Shown: positions 21,292-31,679 of the stretch, in pieces
Layout: every line of letters begins with the position of its first letter
Numbering within the stretch: the first letter of the stretch is position 1
Assembly (NCBI GenBank): GCA_018524725.1
Contig: JAEUWP010000175.1
Span: 1-33,075, forward strand
Direction: 5' to 3'
DNA length: 33,075 nt
Origin: Podaxis mareebaensis
Taxonomy: Eukaryota > Basidiomycota > Agaricomycetes > Agaricales > Agaricaceae
The notes under the pieces: model-generated
What the model saw: the letters and a program-made list of their open reading frames with translations, nothing else
Database searches by the model: none
Told to the model about the DNA's origin: nothing
Translations under genes and position numbers: made by a program

Positions 21292-22997
21292 CTATGGCCA
21301 CTCAGGATCTGAAGAGTCCTCCTCCTCCGCTTTGTCGGTCAACCACCTTGCCGTTTGATGACCAGAAACGACAGATCCCATACCGCTTGATACCTGTGAC
21401 TCGGAAACGCCTAGGTGACCGTCCTCTCTTGCCCTTGCACGGTTTAACAAGAGCGCCTGTGCAACATATTCCCATTGACGGCGGTGTTCAGTTTGTTGGG
21501 CCTTTATTAACGCGCGCCTAGGTAGAATATCCTCAAGGTTTGGGAAAATATCTGCAAGGAATGAAGCGACAAAGTCTTGGTGTGAAATTGGGGAGATCCA
21601 GCCAACGCAGAGAGATCGGAGTGACAAGTTTTGCGTCCCTTTTGCGTTTTCGGGGTTGGCCCTCAGCCTTTGTCGGGTGACAGCATCAGAAGCATCAATT
21701 GTGAGGGAGAGTTCACAAAGCTTCGGACAGCCCCAGGCGAGAGGCACGAGAGAGGATAGGGTAGTTGGTGAAGTGGATGGCCTTTCAGCAAAGGGGGTGA
21801 TGTGCAATACCTCGGGGTCTGACCACGAAGATACGATGTGTAACATTTGCTCTTCGGAGATCCCAAGAGCATGTGCTAGAATTATGTATACCGTCTCGAG
21901 CACGGGAAATCTGAGGAGGGGGGAAATAATGGCTGAAAAAGGAAGTTGAACCTTGTGGTCGAACTGGATGGCTTTCAACGAATGCATATTGCAGCTAGTG
22001 CAGTGTATCGAGAAAGCCGCGAACAACGTCAGAGGTGTCGTGCAAGTTGTTGAATCCCAGTTCAAGACGCGAAAGCTGAGCGTTCCTAAAAGCCTTGAAG
22101 AACTGTATGACAGCGCTGGTGGTATGTATGTCTTTGATCGACAGTACCCCAAGTAAGGGAAAGAAAGGTTCGGGACGGGGATGAAGATTCAAGGGTAACT
22201 AGGATGGGTTGCGTGATGGACCCTGCGACTGGGTCGACAGGTGGATTTTCAACGTTTTCAGGGTTGGCACTCTGGTAGTAGAAAACAGGCAATGAATGGG
22301 GGCGTTATTGAATGTCAGATTTGAGAGTCCACGCCATGATTGGAGGGCATCCGAAAACCCTTCGACTGAGAGTTTAGTCAGGAAGTCCGCGTGTGATACG
22401 AGGCACATGTCAAGAGTGGAAATATTTGGTGTGAATATCGTGGGTATAGTGCTGAAGAAGCTGAGTTGAGCCTTGTTATGTACGCAGAAGGATATGCCCA
22501 GTTTCTTTAGTCCCGGGTGGAGGAAAGGACGGATGTAAAGGAAAGCCTCTGCAAGAAAACCACTCCAATTGCTCGAGCTAGGAAAGAGGGGATCACGAGA
22601 CTGGGAGGAAAGCGCTTCACATACTGCCGTAGAGCACCATGATTTACCTTCCGAGAAACACCGTACACGCCGTGCGTATTTAGTGAAGATTTGGAAATCC
22701 GACTTCTTCAGCGGCCTCTTCAAGCACTAAGAACATTAAGGAATTAGGAGGTGAGCCATTTCTCTGGAGTACCGCTCACCACACATCCGCCCTCGTCTTT
22801 CCCCCACAAATCCTGCGGCATGGACTTAATGAGAGAATCTATCCCGTCTATCGGTACCATAAATTATCGAGAGCGATTTCAGTCCATGCGCGGCACGTGT
22901 TCGCAAGAGATGCGAGGTCCCGAGGTCGATATTCCTGCCGGCGAATCTCATCACATATGAGAGAAAATATTTCGGGAATAACGAGACGGGGATGTAT
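21292..22997 (-). pseudogene. F-box copy E, multiply disrupted
   Basis: This is a minus-strand copy close to C and D. The family start codon is ATA (22995-22997) instead of ATG. The F-box follows (PEIFSLICDEI, then ASLANTCRAWTEIALDNLW) but a 1-nt deletion near 22851 breaks it. A 53-bp GTGAGC..CTTAG intron (22727-22779) sits at the family position. In exon 2, deletions of 1 and 5 nt (about 22548-22582) cancel out, CAG has become TAG at 22199-22201, and a 2-nt deletion near 21995 shifts the frame again. The remaining frame is open to 21292 and keeps SPISHQDFVASFLADIFPNL. The C-terminus ends early (SSDPEWP) relative to the WSDPELL..HK end of C and D. Not functional as an F-box protein. Confidence 0.85.
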
Positions 22998-23369
22998 TTC
23001 AGGGATAAGTGGAGAACGAGTAGAGAACGGGAGTGTGACGCCAGCGCGACAAAGTCAGTAGTCACGGCGCATGGAAAAGTTCTCACTAATATTAGGTCGA
23101 CGGGGTAGGCCTATCGTATTGCAAGAAGATGGGGTACTACGGCTAGATTACGAGCCTTATATACCTACGAAGACTGTGTACAATCATCTAGGTAGGAGGA
23201 TTAGTAACAATGTGATTATGACTAGAATAAGGAGGCAAGATAAAGGTGTCATAAGGTGATAAGAGTTATTCTGTGGCACAGAATGGAATTGCCAGCTTTG
23301 GCGCCAGAAGGTTGGTTCTTAGGACGTCCTGGTCCTTCGTTGGTCCCAGGCGTCCACCGAGAGGCTTGG
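22998..23369. other. intergenic with an AT-leaning plus-strand open stretch
   Basis: From about 23085 to 23260 the plus strand reads as RRGRPIVLQEDGVLRLDYEP and on to a TGA, with many A/T-ending codons (ata, cta, gta) unlike neighbouring genes. There is no domain match I recognise and no intron signals; it may be a mobile-element scrap. Confidence 0.3.
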
Positions 23370-23611
23370 TCATGTACATTGAATATTTCGACTTGACAGA
23401 AATCGACCAAGAAACAGGGTTCTACTAATCTGCACTGTCTGACGGAAACTGGGTCGAGCCATATCTACCATGACATTCCACCACGCGTCGGTTAGTATCC
23501 GATATGCATTGGCACCATGACTAACGTTAGCTTTTTTTAACACTGGGGTTCCGTAATAGCAGATCACCTCCGTTTCGGTGACAGCCAACTGGTGAAACAA
23601 GAAGACATCTG
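23370..23611 (-). pseudogene. relic of the dispersed gene (copy 2)
   Basis: Read on the minus strand this contains GANAYRILTDAWWNVMVD, matching the NAYWVLIDAWWNVTVD block at 5506-5560 at both DNA and peptide level. It then runs on as ARPSFRQTVQISRTLF to TGA at 23370. It abuts the 3' end of PWP1 on the same strand; its frame overlaps the PWP1 tail only as a shadow. Only this block is conserved between the two copies by eye. Confidence 0.4.
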
Positions 23612-23613
23612 TC

Positions 23614-25648
23614 CTAATCGTCGTCCTCATCTGCACTCTCTTCATCATCACTCTGAACACCAATAACACCACCACCTTCACCAGCTGCTTTCTCTTTCAA
23701 AGCCTTACCCGCATCGCGGAGTTTGCTGCTGAAGGCCTTGCGAGCACCAAAGTTGGCGCCTACATCCCAGATCTGTAGTTTGGCCTTGGAGCCAGCGGCA
23801 GCAAGGGTAAGAGGATCGTCAGGGGACCAAGTCGTCGAGAATACTTTGCCCTGGGTCCCCATTTTATGTCAGCATTTTACTGTCGTAGTGGAGAAAGTTG
23901 TGAAGGATACGTACCACCCCAAGATCCCGGGAAGTAACGAGGCTGACGTTGCGTTTGCCTGTGTCCTCGTCGTCCGCTACGTTCCATACTTTGACCATTT
24001 TGTCGGTACCGCCTGTGACGATGCAGCCTTTGACGTGGGGGTTGACGTCAATCGAGGATGCGGCGCCGTCATGAGCGGAGAGCGTGAAGCGTGCGGGAGA
24101 AGGTTGATCAAGACTTGACGGAAGTGTTCTGGCGTCAAAGTTAAGAACGAGGCCGTTTTCGAGAGAGACCTATGGGAGGATCGTGTAAATCTATGCTTGG
24201 GAGATTATAGTGAGCGACATACATAGAAACCATAGCTTTCCCAAGGATCCCATCTGAGAGCTTCTACATCACTTCCAAGGGCAGCACCAACGCCCGCTTC
24301 GGGAGCTCTTGAATCAAACGTCCGCACCGTCCGATCATAGCTTCCAGTCAACAGCACACTTGGTTCTTTATCATTCCACTGTACAGCTTGGACCCTATCC
24401 TTATGCACCTCGAAACTTCGAATAGCGCCTGATCCTTCACCGGTAGCTGTAGGATCTCTTGATAGATCCCACAATTTCACGGTACGATCAGCACTACAAC
24501 TAGCAAGAAGGTTTCGTTGAGCCTTGTTCCAACTGAGCCCGAGGACGGCATCGACGTGATATCCCTTCTCGATGGATCTCTGTTTTTGCTTCTTGCGCTT
24601 CTTCTTGCCTGTGCCAAGGGGTGTTGGTATGTGTGCTTTGGTTTCGTCCGGGCGGCCGAGGATGGATGTTGGATACATGGCCTCCACAACATCGAGAGAC
24701 CAGATTTCAATCTCAGGATCGAGAGTGCCGACTGCGATGAAGTTGCCGAAACCGGGTGTGGCGGGATTTGTAATTGCAGGTGTGGTGGAGGAAGAGGAGG
24801 TTGTGGGTGGGAAATCTAGCCATTCGAGACAGAGAGGGAGGTTGGGAAGCATGAGGTCGTGGTGGACGTAGAGGTTTTCTTGTAATTCGTCGTAGACGTA
24901 GATTTCGAGTTGTGAGATCTCGTCTTCGGTTTTGGCAGTCACTAGGAGGTTGTCTGTTGGGTAGATTTCGAGCTCTTCTCTCTCGTCATCATCTTCCTTG
25001 AGGAGACTTGTGAGTATGATGCGTCGGGTACAGGAGTTAGATAGCGTACGTCTTTCAGAGTAATATAGGGATCTTCTGCATTGTCCTTATAGTATGTTAG
25101 GCCCTTGATGTTGCTGAATAGTCCGGGACCTTGTCGGAAGGTAAGGGACCATGCCAAGTAAAAATCTGTGGCGAGACTCACCGGAAGATTTTGCATCGTC
25201 GTCATAGTCGTCAAGATTATATTTCGACAAATCATCTGGATCACTTTTCGCAGGAGCACCAGAATCGACGTCCATAGCGTCATCGTCGACATCTGCAGCC
25301 CCTTCATCTTCACTGTTTGCACAAAACCAAACTAACGATCAATCATCCATTTCTGTTTCCATAGAACAAAAGACGTGAAACTGACTCAACCCAGTTCGCA
25401 TCTCCGTCATCCTCCTCAATACCTTCGCCATCTATTGCAATGTCATCCGCCTCGTCACCTTCTGCCCCTTTCCCCATTTCCTGAGCAGCCTTGTGTGCTC
25501 GTTCCATTTCAACTCGGGCATCCTCGAGCTCGATGTGTGCGAGTGCGCTGACGCGTTGGAGTTCATTGTCATCGAGGACGTATTTTTGTGGGTGTCGTGT
25601 AGCGACGCCGCGCTTCACCCAGGCGACGGCGGAGATGAGGCTGCTCAT
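23614..25648 (-). CDS. PWP1: WD40 protein, periodic tryptophan protein 1 (PWP1) family
   Basis: PWP1 proteins are nuclear/nucleolar WD40 proteins linked to ribosome biogenesis and rDNA chromatin. Exons on the minus strand: 25648-25368 (boundary uncertain), 25312-25182, 25129-25050, 24996-24223, 24169-23915, 23850-23614; about 585 residues. Firm introns are 25181-25130, 25049-24997, 24222-24170 and 23914-23851. The start SSLISAVAWVKRG is the family N-terminus, preferred over an in-frame ATG at 25756. Then come an acidic region, DDLSKYNLDDYDDD, DPYITLKD and five recognisable WD units (SCSADRTVKLWDLSR, TGSYDRTVRTFDSR, LENGLVLNFDAR, TGGTDKMVKVWNV, AAGSKAKLQIWDV). An inserted KKKRKKQKQR stretch could be a nuclear signal, and the tail is acidic. 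Intron 1 has no good donor: the 25367-25313 choice keeps frame with a weak GTTCTA site. Confidence 0.92.
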
Positions 25649-26610
25649 CGTTCTGTTGAGATTTTTTTCGGTCTGAAGATTGAGATTTATTTTTTCAATT
25701 TGGGTGTTATCTGACTTGTCCGAATTGGGAAGGCGGTCACATGATATATAATGCATATTGGCTTGTCGGGTTGCCTCGCGCGGACACATTCGACTAAGTA
25801 GCTAATCCTGCGCACTACACTCATAATCTCACCATTACTATCCCTTAGCCATGCTCGCCAAAACCTGGTGCAATGAACGACGAAAATGGCACAGGCGCTC
25901 TAGGGTGCCCATGAAACTCGAATGATCCCTTCTTTCCTCTGCCGGACGATACCTCTGAGTATTTGAGGCCGAACGCCTATTTTCAGAACCATGCCATGGA
26001 GAACGGTCTGGACGTGACGATAAGTGCGCATATCCACATGAAATTCAACGAATCCGTTCTGACCCCTTCTCCTGAAGACATGATGCAACCATCAGGTTCT
26101 CAAACATCAAATACTCCAGTTTCCCTGGTAAATTACAAGCTGCTACTCCAGTATCAGCGCAAGTAAAGTCCGCTGTGCGCGCAACGTATGTAACAAGGGG
26201 ATCCATAGTGTCTCGTATCCAATGCTCCCTTGCCGATTTCGGTATGGTGACGGGCGGCAGGCTCCAATGCTATGCCCTACACACGCCCTACACACTTGGG
26301 GCAATTCTACCCAATGTGAGTGGTTGTGCACCTTTGGCTTATCGTTTCCAGGGCTTACAGATCCAGTGCACACGGTCTCCACGGCTCCTGTCCCTCAGGA
26401 TTTCCGTGATGCTCGCAACGTCCAACGTGTAGATATATAAACCCTACCACCATGACCGGCAGCTCTTCAGCTGGTCTCATTCCCTCCACACATATTCAAG
26501 CTTTGCGGTGCAGGTCGCCTGAAGCCCCCAATTTCACATCTCAACACGCGCAACGACTCTTACGACTCTTACGACCCATAATCCCAACTCATCAAACAAC
26601 ATCTGTGAAA
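25649..26610. other. divergent promoter region between PWP1 and the secreted-protein gene
   Basis: No supported gene lies here. Short open frames at 25963-26166 and 26175-26440 have no domain or splice support. It must hold both promoters. Confidence 0.5.
26434..26440 (+). promoter_or_regulatory. TATA box (TATATAA) of the secreted-protein gene
   Basis: TATATAA lies 171 bases upstream of the ATG at 26611. A start site 30 or more bases downstream would exclude the in-frame ATG at 26452 and leave 26611 as the first ATG in the signal-peptide frame. Confidence 0.55.
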
Positions 26611-27853
26611 ATGGTTCAGCAAATCGCTTCTGCTATTACTCTCGCCGTCGCCGCTCTTAACGCTGCTTCCAGTATGGCTCTCCCTATGGGGTATGTCTAT
26701 ATCCTCCCTTCAACCGGATTTTCGACTGATCTGCGATGATAGATCTCAGGCAGGGGATATGGATATCCTCGAGCGTGACTTTGACGACATCATGGACCTC
26801 GAAGCCCGTGATGCTCATGGGTGGGGCGAAGACCTCAGTGCCCGCGCCAACGACAAGCCCTTGGCCAAACCTCCGGTAAAATCCCAGGCCAATAGCGCAC
26901 CCAACCCTCTTAATCTTCATCCTTCCTCCGCCGCACATGGTGCCCCTGCCTCAGCGCACGCGTCTGGTACAGTTTCCGCACACGCCACCGGGGTGACTCC
27001 TGCTCCTCACGCAAGTGGGAGTGCGGCTCCCAATGGGAGTAAGACTGCGCCGGGTGGACCGAGCAAGACGGTTACGAAAGAGCGTACCATCACGCTGAGG
27101 CCTACGCCTTGTGGCCGAGGAAAAGGCAAGGGCAAGGGCAAGGGAGACCACGGTCACGGCGGCCAGCCTGGTGGGGGGAAGCATTCGTCATCAGCTCCTT
27201 CACCCTCCGGATCCGCGAAAGCCTCTCAGCCAACGCCATCAGGGCACCCGAAACCGTCCCCTGCACCCGTCGTCAAGAATGGGAAGAACAAGCGTGCGGC
27301 GACACCCAAATCCATGCCCCACCCCAAGCCGTCCTCCGCCCCTTCGAAGTCGCTCGCTGCGCCCGGGGCCTCTGCACCATCCTCACACCCCTCCGCTGCT
27401 CCCTCCGCTTCCGGATCCGGTGTGAATCCTAAAATTACGCCCGCCCCCGCCGCTTCTTCTGCCCCTTCCGCGTCCGCTGGAGGTCACACGAGTATGACAA
27501 CAGTGACGAAGAAGGGTAAAGACGGAACCATGACCGTGCACAAGGTCACACTTGTCCGGCCTACAGGCTGCGCTGAACCGAAAGGTGCCCCAGGACACCG
27601 ACATAAGAATGCTGGGCACCACCACAGAGGGGGGCACAGGGGCGGAAGGAAGGGCCACTGGAGTGGGCAGCAGGGGAATGGGCGGGGGAAGCCTAACAAC
27701 CGGAGACCAGGGCATGGAAAGGGGAACAAACACAAACGTCCTGGGAGCAATGGTGCCGAGAAGCCTACTGGACATGGGCACGGGAAGCGGGAGATTGTTG
27801 ACGAGAACGAGTTCTTTGGGAGGAGTGTGTTTGAGCTTGATGAGTTGGATTGA
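26611..27853 (+). CDS. secreted Gly/His/Lys/Pro-rich protein with two TVTK..RPTxC repeats
   Basis: Exons 26611-26690 and 26743-27853 are joined across a 52-bp intron (GTATGT..GATAG, phase 2), giving 396 residues. The first 25 or so residues (MVQQIASAITLAVAALNAAS...) form a signal peptide. The rest is low-complexity: Ala/Ser/Pro/His, a GKGKGKGKG run, then a His/Gly/Arg/Lys-rich part. Two related segments stand out: TVTKERTITLRPTPC (about 136-150) and TVTKKGKDGTMTV, ending VTLVRPTGC (about 280-303). Each carries one of the only two cysteines, so one disulfide could join them. Dibasic KR sites (375-376 and others) precede an acidic tail (EIVDENEFFGRSVFELDELD), suggesting Kex2-type processing. 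The start at 26611 is preferred over in-frame ATG 26452, which would bury the signal peptide. Role unknown: wall-bound protein, effector or peptide precursor. Confidence 0.78.
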
Positions 27854-28712
27854 GGGTTGGTGATAGGGTTGCATAAGTTGGGGTAGTGTTTGCTTTGTGT
27901 TCTTGTGGGTAGTTGTGGGTGGAATGAAGATATTTCTTGGTTTAATGATACTTGATTGAATTGAAATCAAGGAAGGGTCTTGAGAGCACACCAGGTTTGC
28001 AAAAGGGGTCAAGTACTGGGTGTGAGTTGAAGAATCAAATCAAGAATTGACAAATTTGTGTCATTGCCCAGATCCTGAAGCACCAGTGTCATTCAATGTT
28101 AATCCACAACCAAATACCACAAGTAAAATGTCATTTGTTACATCTAAAAATACAAATGGGCACAAGTGATTCAGGTTAAGGAGAGGCATATGCAGGAGGA
28201 GGAAAAGAAAGGAAGGTGGAAAGAGCCTGCTAGCCAGCCCAGTCAAGTGAAGCTTTGAAAGCTTTCAGAGTTTTCAAGCAAGCATGTTGACTCTCCCTGC
28301 CTTTCTCCATTGGCCCAGTGAAAGTGGAAGAGTTCACAGAAACATCTTATTACAACCCTGCCTCCCTTTTTTCTTCCCAGTCAAGATAGTCCCTCCATTT
28401 TCCTCTAAACCAGGTGCTCTTCTTGAGGCTCAGAACCTCTGTCCTCCAGCTACCAGATTTGAAGAGTATACAACACAGACAAGCCTTTGGACCATGACCT
28501 ATGAAGAAGTAATGTCTTGCACCATCCACAGGAGGTTCCACTTGCTGGGAATAATCCTAATCATTTGAAAGGGGCCTGTTGTATAGCAAGCTTAATATGC
28601 CAAGAGGTGACTCACTATTGGAAAGCTTGCAGGTTGTATGGGCTCTGAGTTAACTACAACAGATAGATAATTCAGAAGCTTTATATCCACTTCTGGATAG
28701 TGGACTTGGGTC
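27810..28712. other. 903-bp CpG-free stretch
   Basis: Reading every line, the last CpG before this stretch is at 27808-27809 and the next at 28713-28714. Local GC content is moderate, so dozens of CpGs would be expected, and TG/CA dinucleotides are abundant. Apart from the last codons of the secreted-protein gene it contains no supported gene. It is probably an old methylated repeat or transposon remnant together with 3' flank. CpG stays scarce up to about 28.9 kb. Confidence 0.85.
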
Positions 28713-28767
28713 CGTAGGAAATTGTTCCCAAGACCAACAGCTTGTCCTTTGGAATCCTAGCATCGAT

Positions 28768-30539
28768 TTAATTAATCAATTGCCACAGGAAAGCAATTGA
28801 AAGGCTTACTAATTTATGTACCCAGTTCACAAAAGGAAGGAAACAAACTGGATGAAACAACAGGCTGTAGTCAAAATTACAGAGCTGGACGGCAAGGTCA
28901 GTGTCAATTTCTTGGTCCAGGCTAATCTCCGAGCATGCCAACCATGCATAATTTTGTGCAGCTTCACAGATCCAGTGGGAGATGCGTCTCATCATATCAA
29001 CGTCACTCCAAGTCAGATGTTGGGATGCCAAACCACCTCATAACAAGATAAGTCACATTCCAATTCAAGGTTTGGAAAAGCAGATTAACTTACAAGTACG
29101 ATCACGAAGGAACAACTCCAACCAATACAAAAAACATTTGGCACGGTTAATCCAAAAGTCTTTTGAATGGATAGCAAATTTTCCGGAGCGGTTTGAGTTC
29201 CGAAGATAATCTTGAAATGACTTGTGATAGAAGGTTACATCAAAGTCGTATGCTGATTCAGGCGCAGGGACATTAACAACGGAATGTAATTTGCGTAATG
29301 AGCCATAAAAGGTGCCCTGGTGTATGCGTAGGAAATTGCACAGAACCTGGGTGGGGAAAGAAGGGGCTCTTAGCTCGGGAAACATGCTGGTACTCCCACG
29401 GGAATGGAAACCAAGGATCTGCAACGTAACTGGGAGGATGGGGACTGGCACATCCGCAAGAATGCGAGTGTAGAGGATGCCTAGGGCAGCGAGTGGGTTT
29501 TTCACACCGACACCGTGTATGCCTTTGATAAATGACAAGAACGAGGCCAGTTGGGCGCACGGATCGGCATGCTCGGGATCTCCAATGTAATTAACTGCCA
29601 TCGAGGCCAGGGCAAAGAGTCCAGAAGACGCATCGCATATTTCCGTGAGCGCTCTTTCACCGGGCCAGGTCTCTCCCCTCTTGAGAACGATACAATCCTG
29701 GTATTTGATACGGATGCCCTGAAACCTGTCGCGCAGATACCGGTCAACATCTGCTCGGGTATCGCTATCGATGATGAGGTCTTCTTTACCGCAATGAATC
29801 TCGAAATCGGTCCTCGTAAATGTACGTTTGAGATGAGACTCGGGACGACTACAAATGAGCCAGAGAAGGGGAAGGTCACTCCTCAGCCGAACCATTTCGC
29901 TGATCATCTCGATGATCCCGCACTGCGCATCCTCTCCTTCACACTCATCCAAGCCATCCAGAATGACAACGAATGGCCGCGCACTTGACGAAGCGCGATG
30001 AAGGGTGGAGACAATGTCAAGGATCAGCCGCCTAAACTGGATATGCATGGCCATCTGAAGTATCGCTGGATCATTGGCCAGTTCTCGTGTAAGCAAGACC
30101 TTGTATCCAGGAACATTGACCGCGAGTTGATACACGAGGGTAGGAATGACATGGATGGGTTTGTTGAAGCCTTTAAGCTGGGAGAAAAAGAAGGCAGCAC
30201 CGAAGCAACCCCTCGCCTGGCATTCCTCGGCAAAGGTTTGTGCTACCGCTGATTTCCCAACACCGGCTGGTCCATGGAGCCATATCATGTTCCAGCGACG
30301 TTGTCCGTCAGATGACCACGTTTGCAGCCTTTGGCGGACCGCCTGCCGAGTGTTAGGATGACAACGCGGGGGTGGATCCCGAGCGCTAGAGTCAACTGTA
30401 GCTCCAGCGGCGATGGATGGCAGTAGGATCTCCAACACTGTAGACGGTAATCAGGATATTGACCATGCCATCTAAATGGTTCGGGTGTACCTGTCTTTCC
30501 CGTTTGAAAGTTATTGATTATATGGGACCTGTCTATCAT
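28768..30539 (-). CDS. NACHT-domain STAND NTPase
   Basis: Minus-strand exons 30539-30491, 30437-29094 and 29036-28768 give 553 residues. Introns are 30490-30438 (53 bp, GTACAC..CTACAG, phase 1) and 29093-29037 (57 bp, GTAAGT..ATGAG, phase 1; GAG acceptor is unusual but keeps frame). The NACHT core shows a P-loop GPAGVGKS (about 72-79) and Walker B VVILDGLDEC (173-182), then LLWLICSRPESHL (sensor region). The pre-NACHT segment (ILLPSIAAGATVDSSAR, RCHPNTR) is characteristic of Agaricomycete NACHT proteins. No WD40, TPR or ankyrin repeats follow; the C-terminus (SFQDYLRN.., LTWSDVDMMRRISHW..) is the common short type. Such proteins are thought to act in fungal self/non-self recognition or cell-death signalling. 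Upstream of ATG 30539 the frame stays open to about 30645 (SNFFPGAHDFVIERP), family-like, so the true start may lie in an unseen 5' exon. Confidence 0.86.
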
Positions 30540-31679
30540 AATTGGCCGCTCTATGACAAAATCATGTGCCCCAGGGAAGAAATTGGACGAGCTGCCGTCC
30601 GGGTTACCTACGATCCATTCTAGTTCAATGGCAAATGTTGGACATCAAACAAAGAGCATAAGACCTTGCTGGTGAGTATTTGACTGAGCATTACCACCAT
30701 TTTGTTGTGGCGTATTCCCAGCACCAATCCATCCAAGGAAGGAATTAAAGATTTGGAGGAGCATGTAGTTGCTGGTGAGGAGCAACAGCTTTAGATGGGA
30801 TCGGTGAAATAGCAATTAGAATCACGTGAGAGGAACGGTAATGATGATGAAACCGTATCTATTCTGTTGTGAGCAAACTGCTAAGGCGCAGCGACTGTAT
30901 ATTCAGACCCGATTAGTGTTTACACTTCTCACAAGGGTAGCATCTACTCGTAGAGGGCCTTTACGGGTCTTTTTGAATGCTCCGGAACGTGACAAACCAA
31001 CAGTGGCAACCTTGCACAATCCGACTCACCGGCGGGGCAAAGGTTGTACGATGTGAGTTGCCGTCCACCGCTGTGGCACACTCTATCGGTCGACTGTGAG
31101 GACCCAGACCCCACACTCAGCCCGAATACGAGGAAAATAACGGGCAATCAGACCTGCCGAGACGAGCTTCGGCTCACCATCGGGGCATCAGGGTACCAGG
31201 AAAGTCCCGAGCGGGAGTATACTATAGGGGCAGTGTAGGACGAGCAGGAGGCAGCCGTCGGAGGTAGGCATTGGGAAGGGGTAGGGTAGAAGGCCTGAGT
31301 CAGTGTGTCCGACTACGAAAGGATGAGGTTATGTTGTCCGCTGTCTTATACCGCTGGAGAGGTTTTGGAAGTACCAAGTGTACCTGGGAAGAATCTCTAT
31401 TTATTTGCTTGAGATGGGAGATACATGAGTCTGAGTGAAGACGTGATTAGTTCCATGCATGTGCAATTGGAGAATTAGAATACCTAAAGTCTACATGGAG
31501 AAGTGAAGTTATTCTGGAACGGATTAGGATAAAAGTCTCTATAGCGATACACCAGGCAAGAGCTCGAAAGTAGTACAACATCCGAAAAGGACTGTAAGTT
31601 TGCAACTATACCCTCCCCAGGAACCTCCATGGTTTCAGCAAAATTATGAGCGCGACATAAGAGGTCAACAACTCACCGC
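30540..31679. other. intergenic; possible 5' exon of the NACHT gene near 30540-30645
   Basis: The first about 105 bases continue the NACHT frame leftward-reading. The rest (30650-31679) has no supported gene; open frames at 30826-31238 on both strands lack signals. Confidence 0.5.

Noticed and set aside
26452..26610. N-terminal extension of the secreted protein from ATG 26452
   Set aside because: It is in frame and has a good start context, but lies only 12 bases after the TATA box and would bury the signal peptide.
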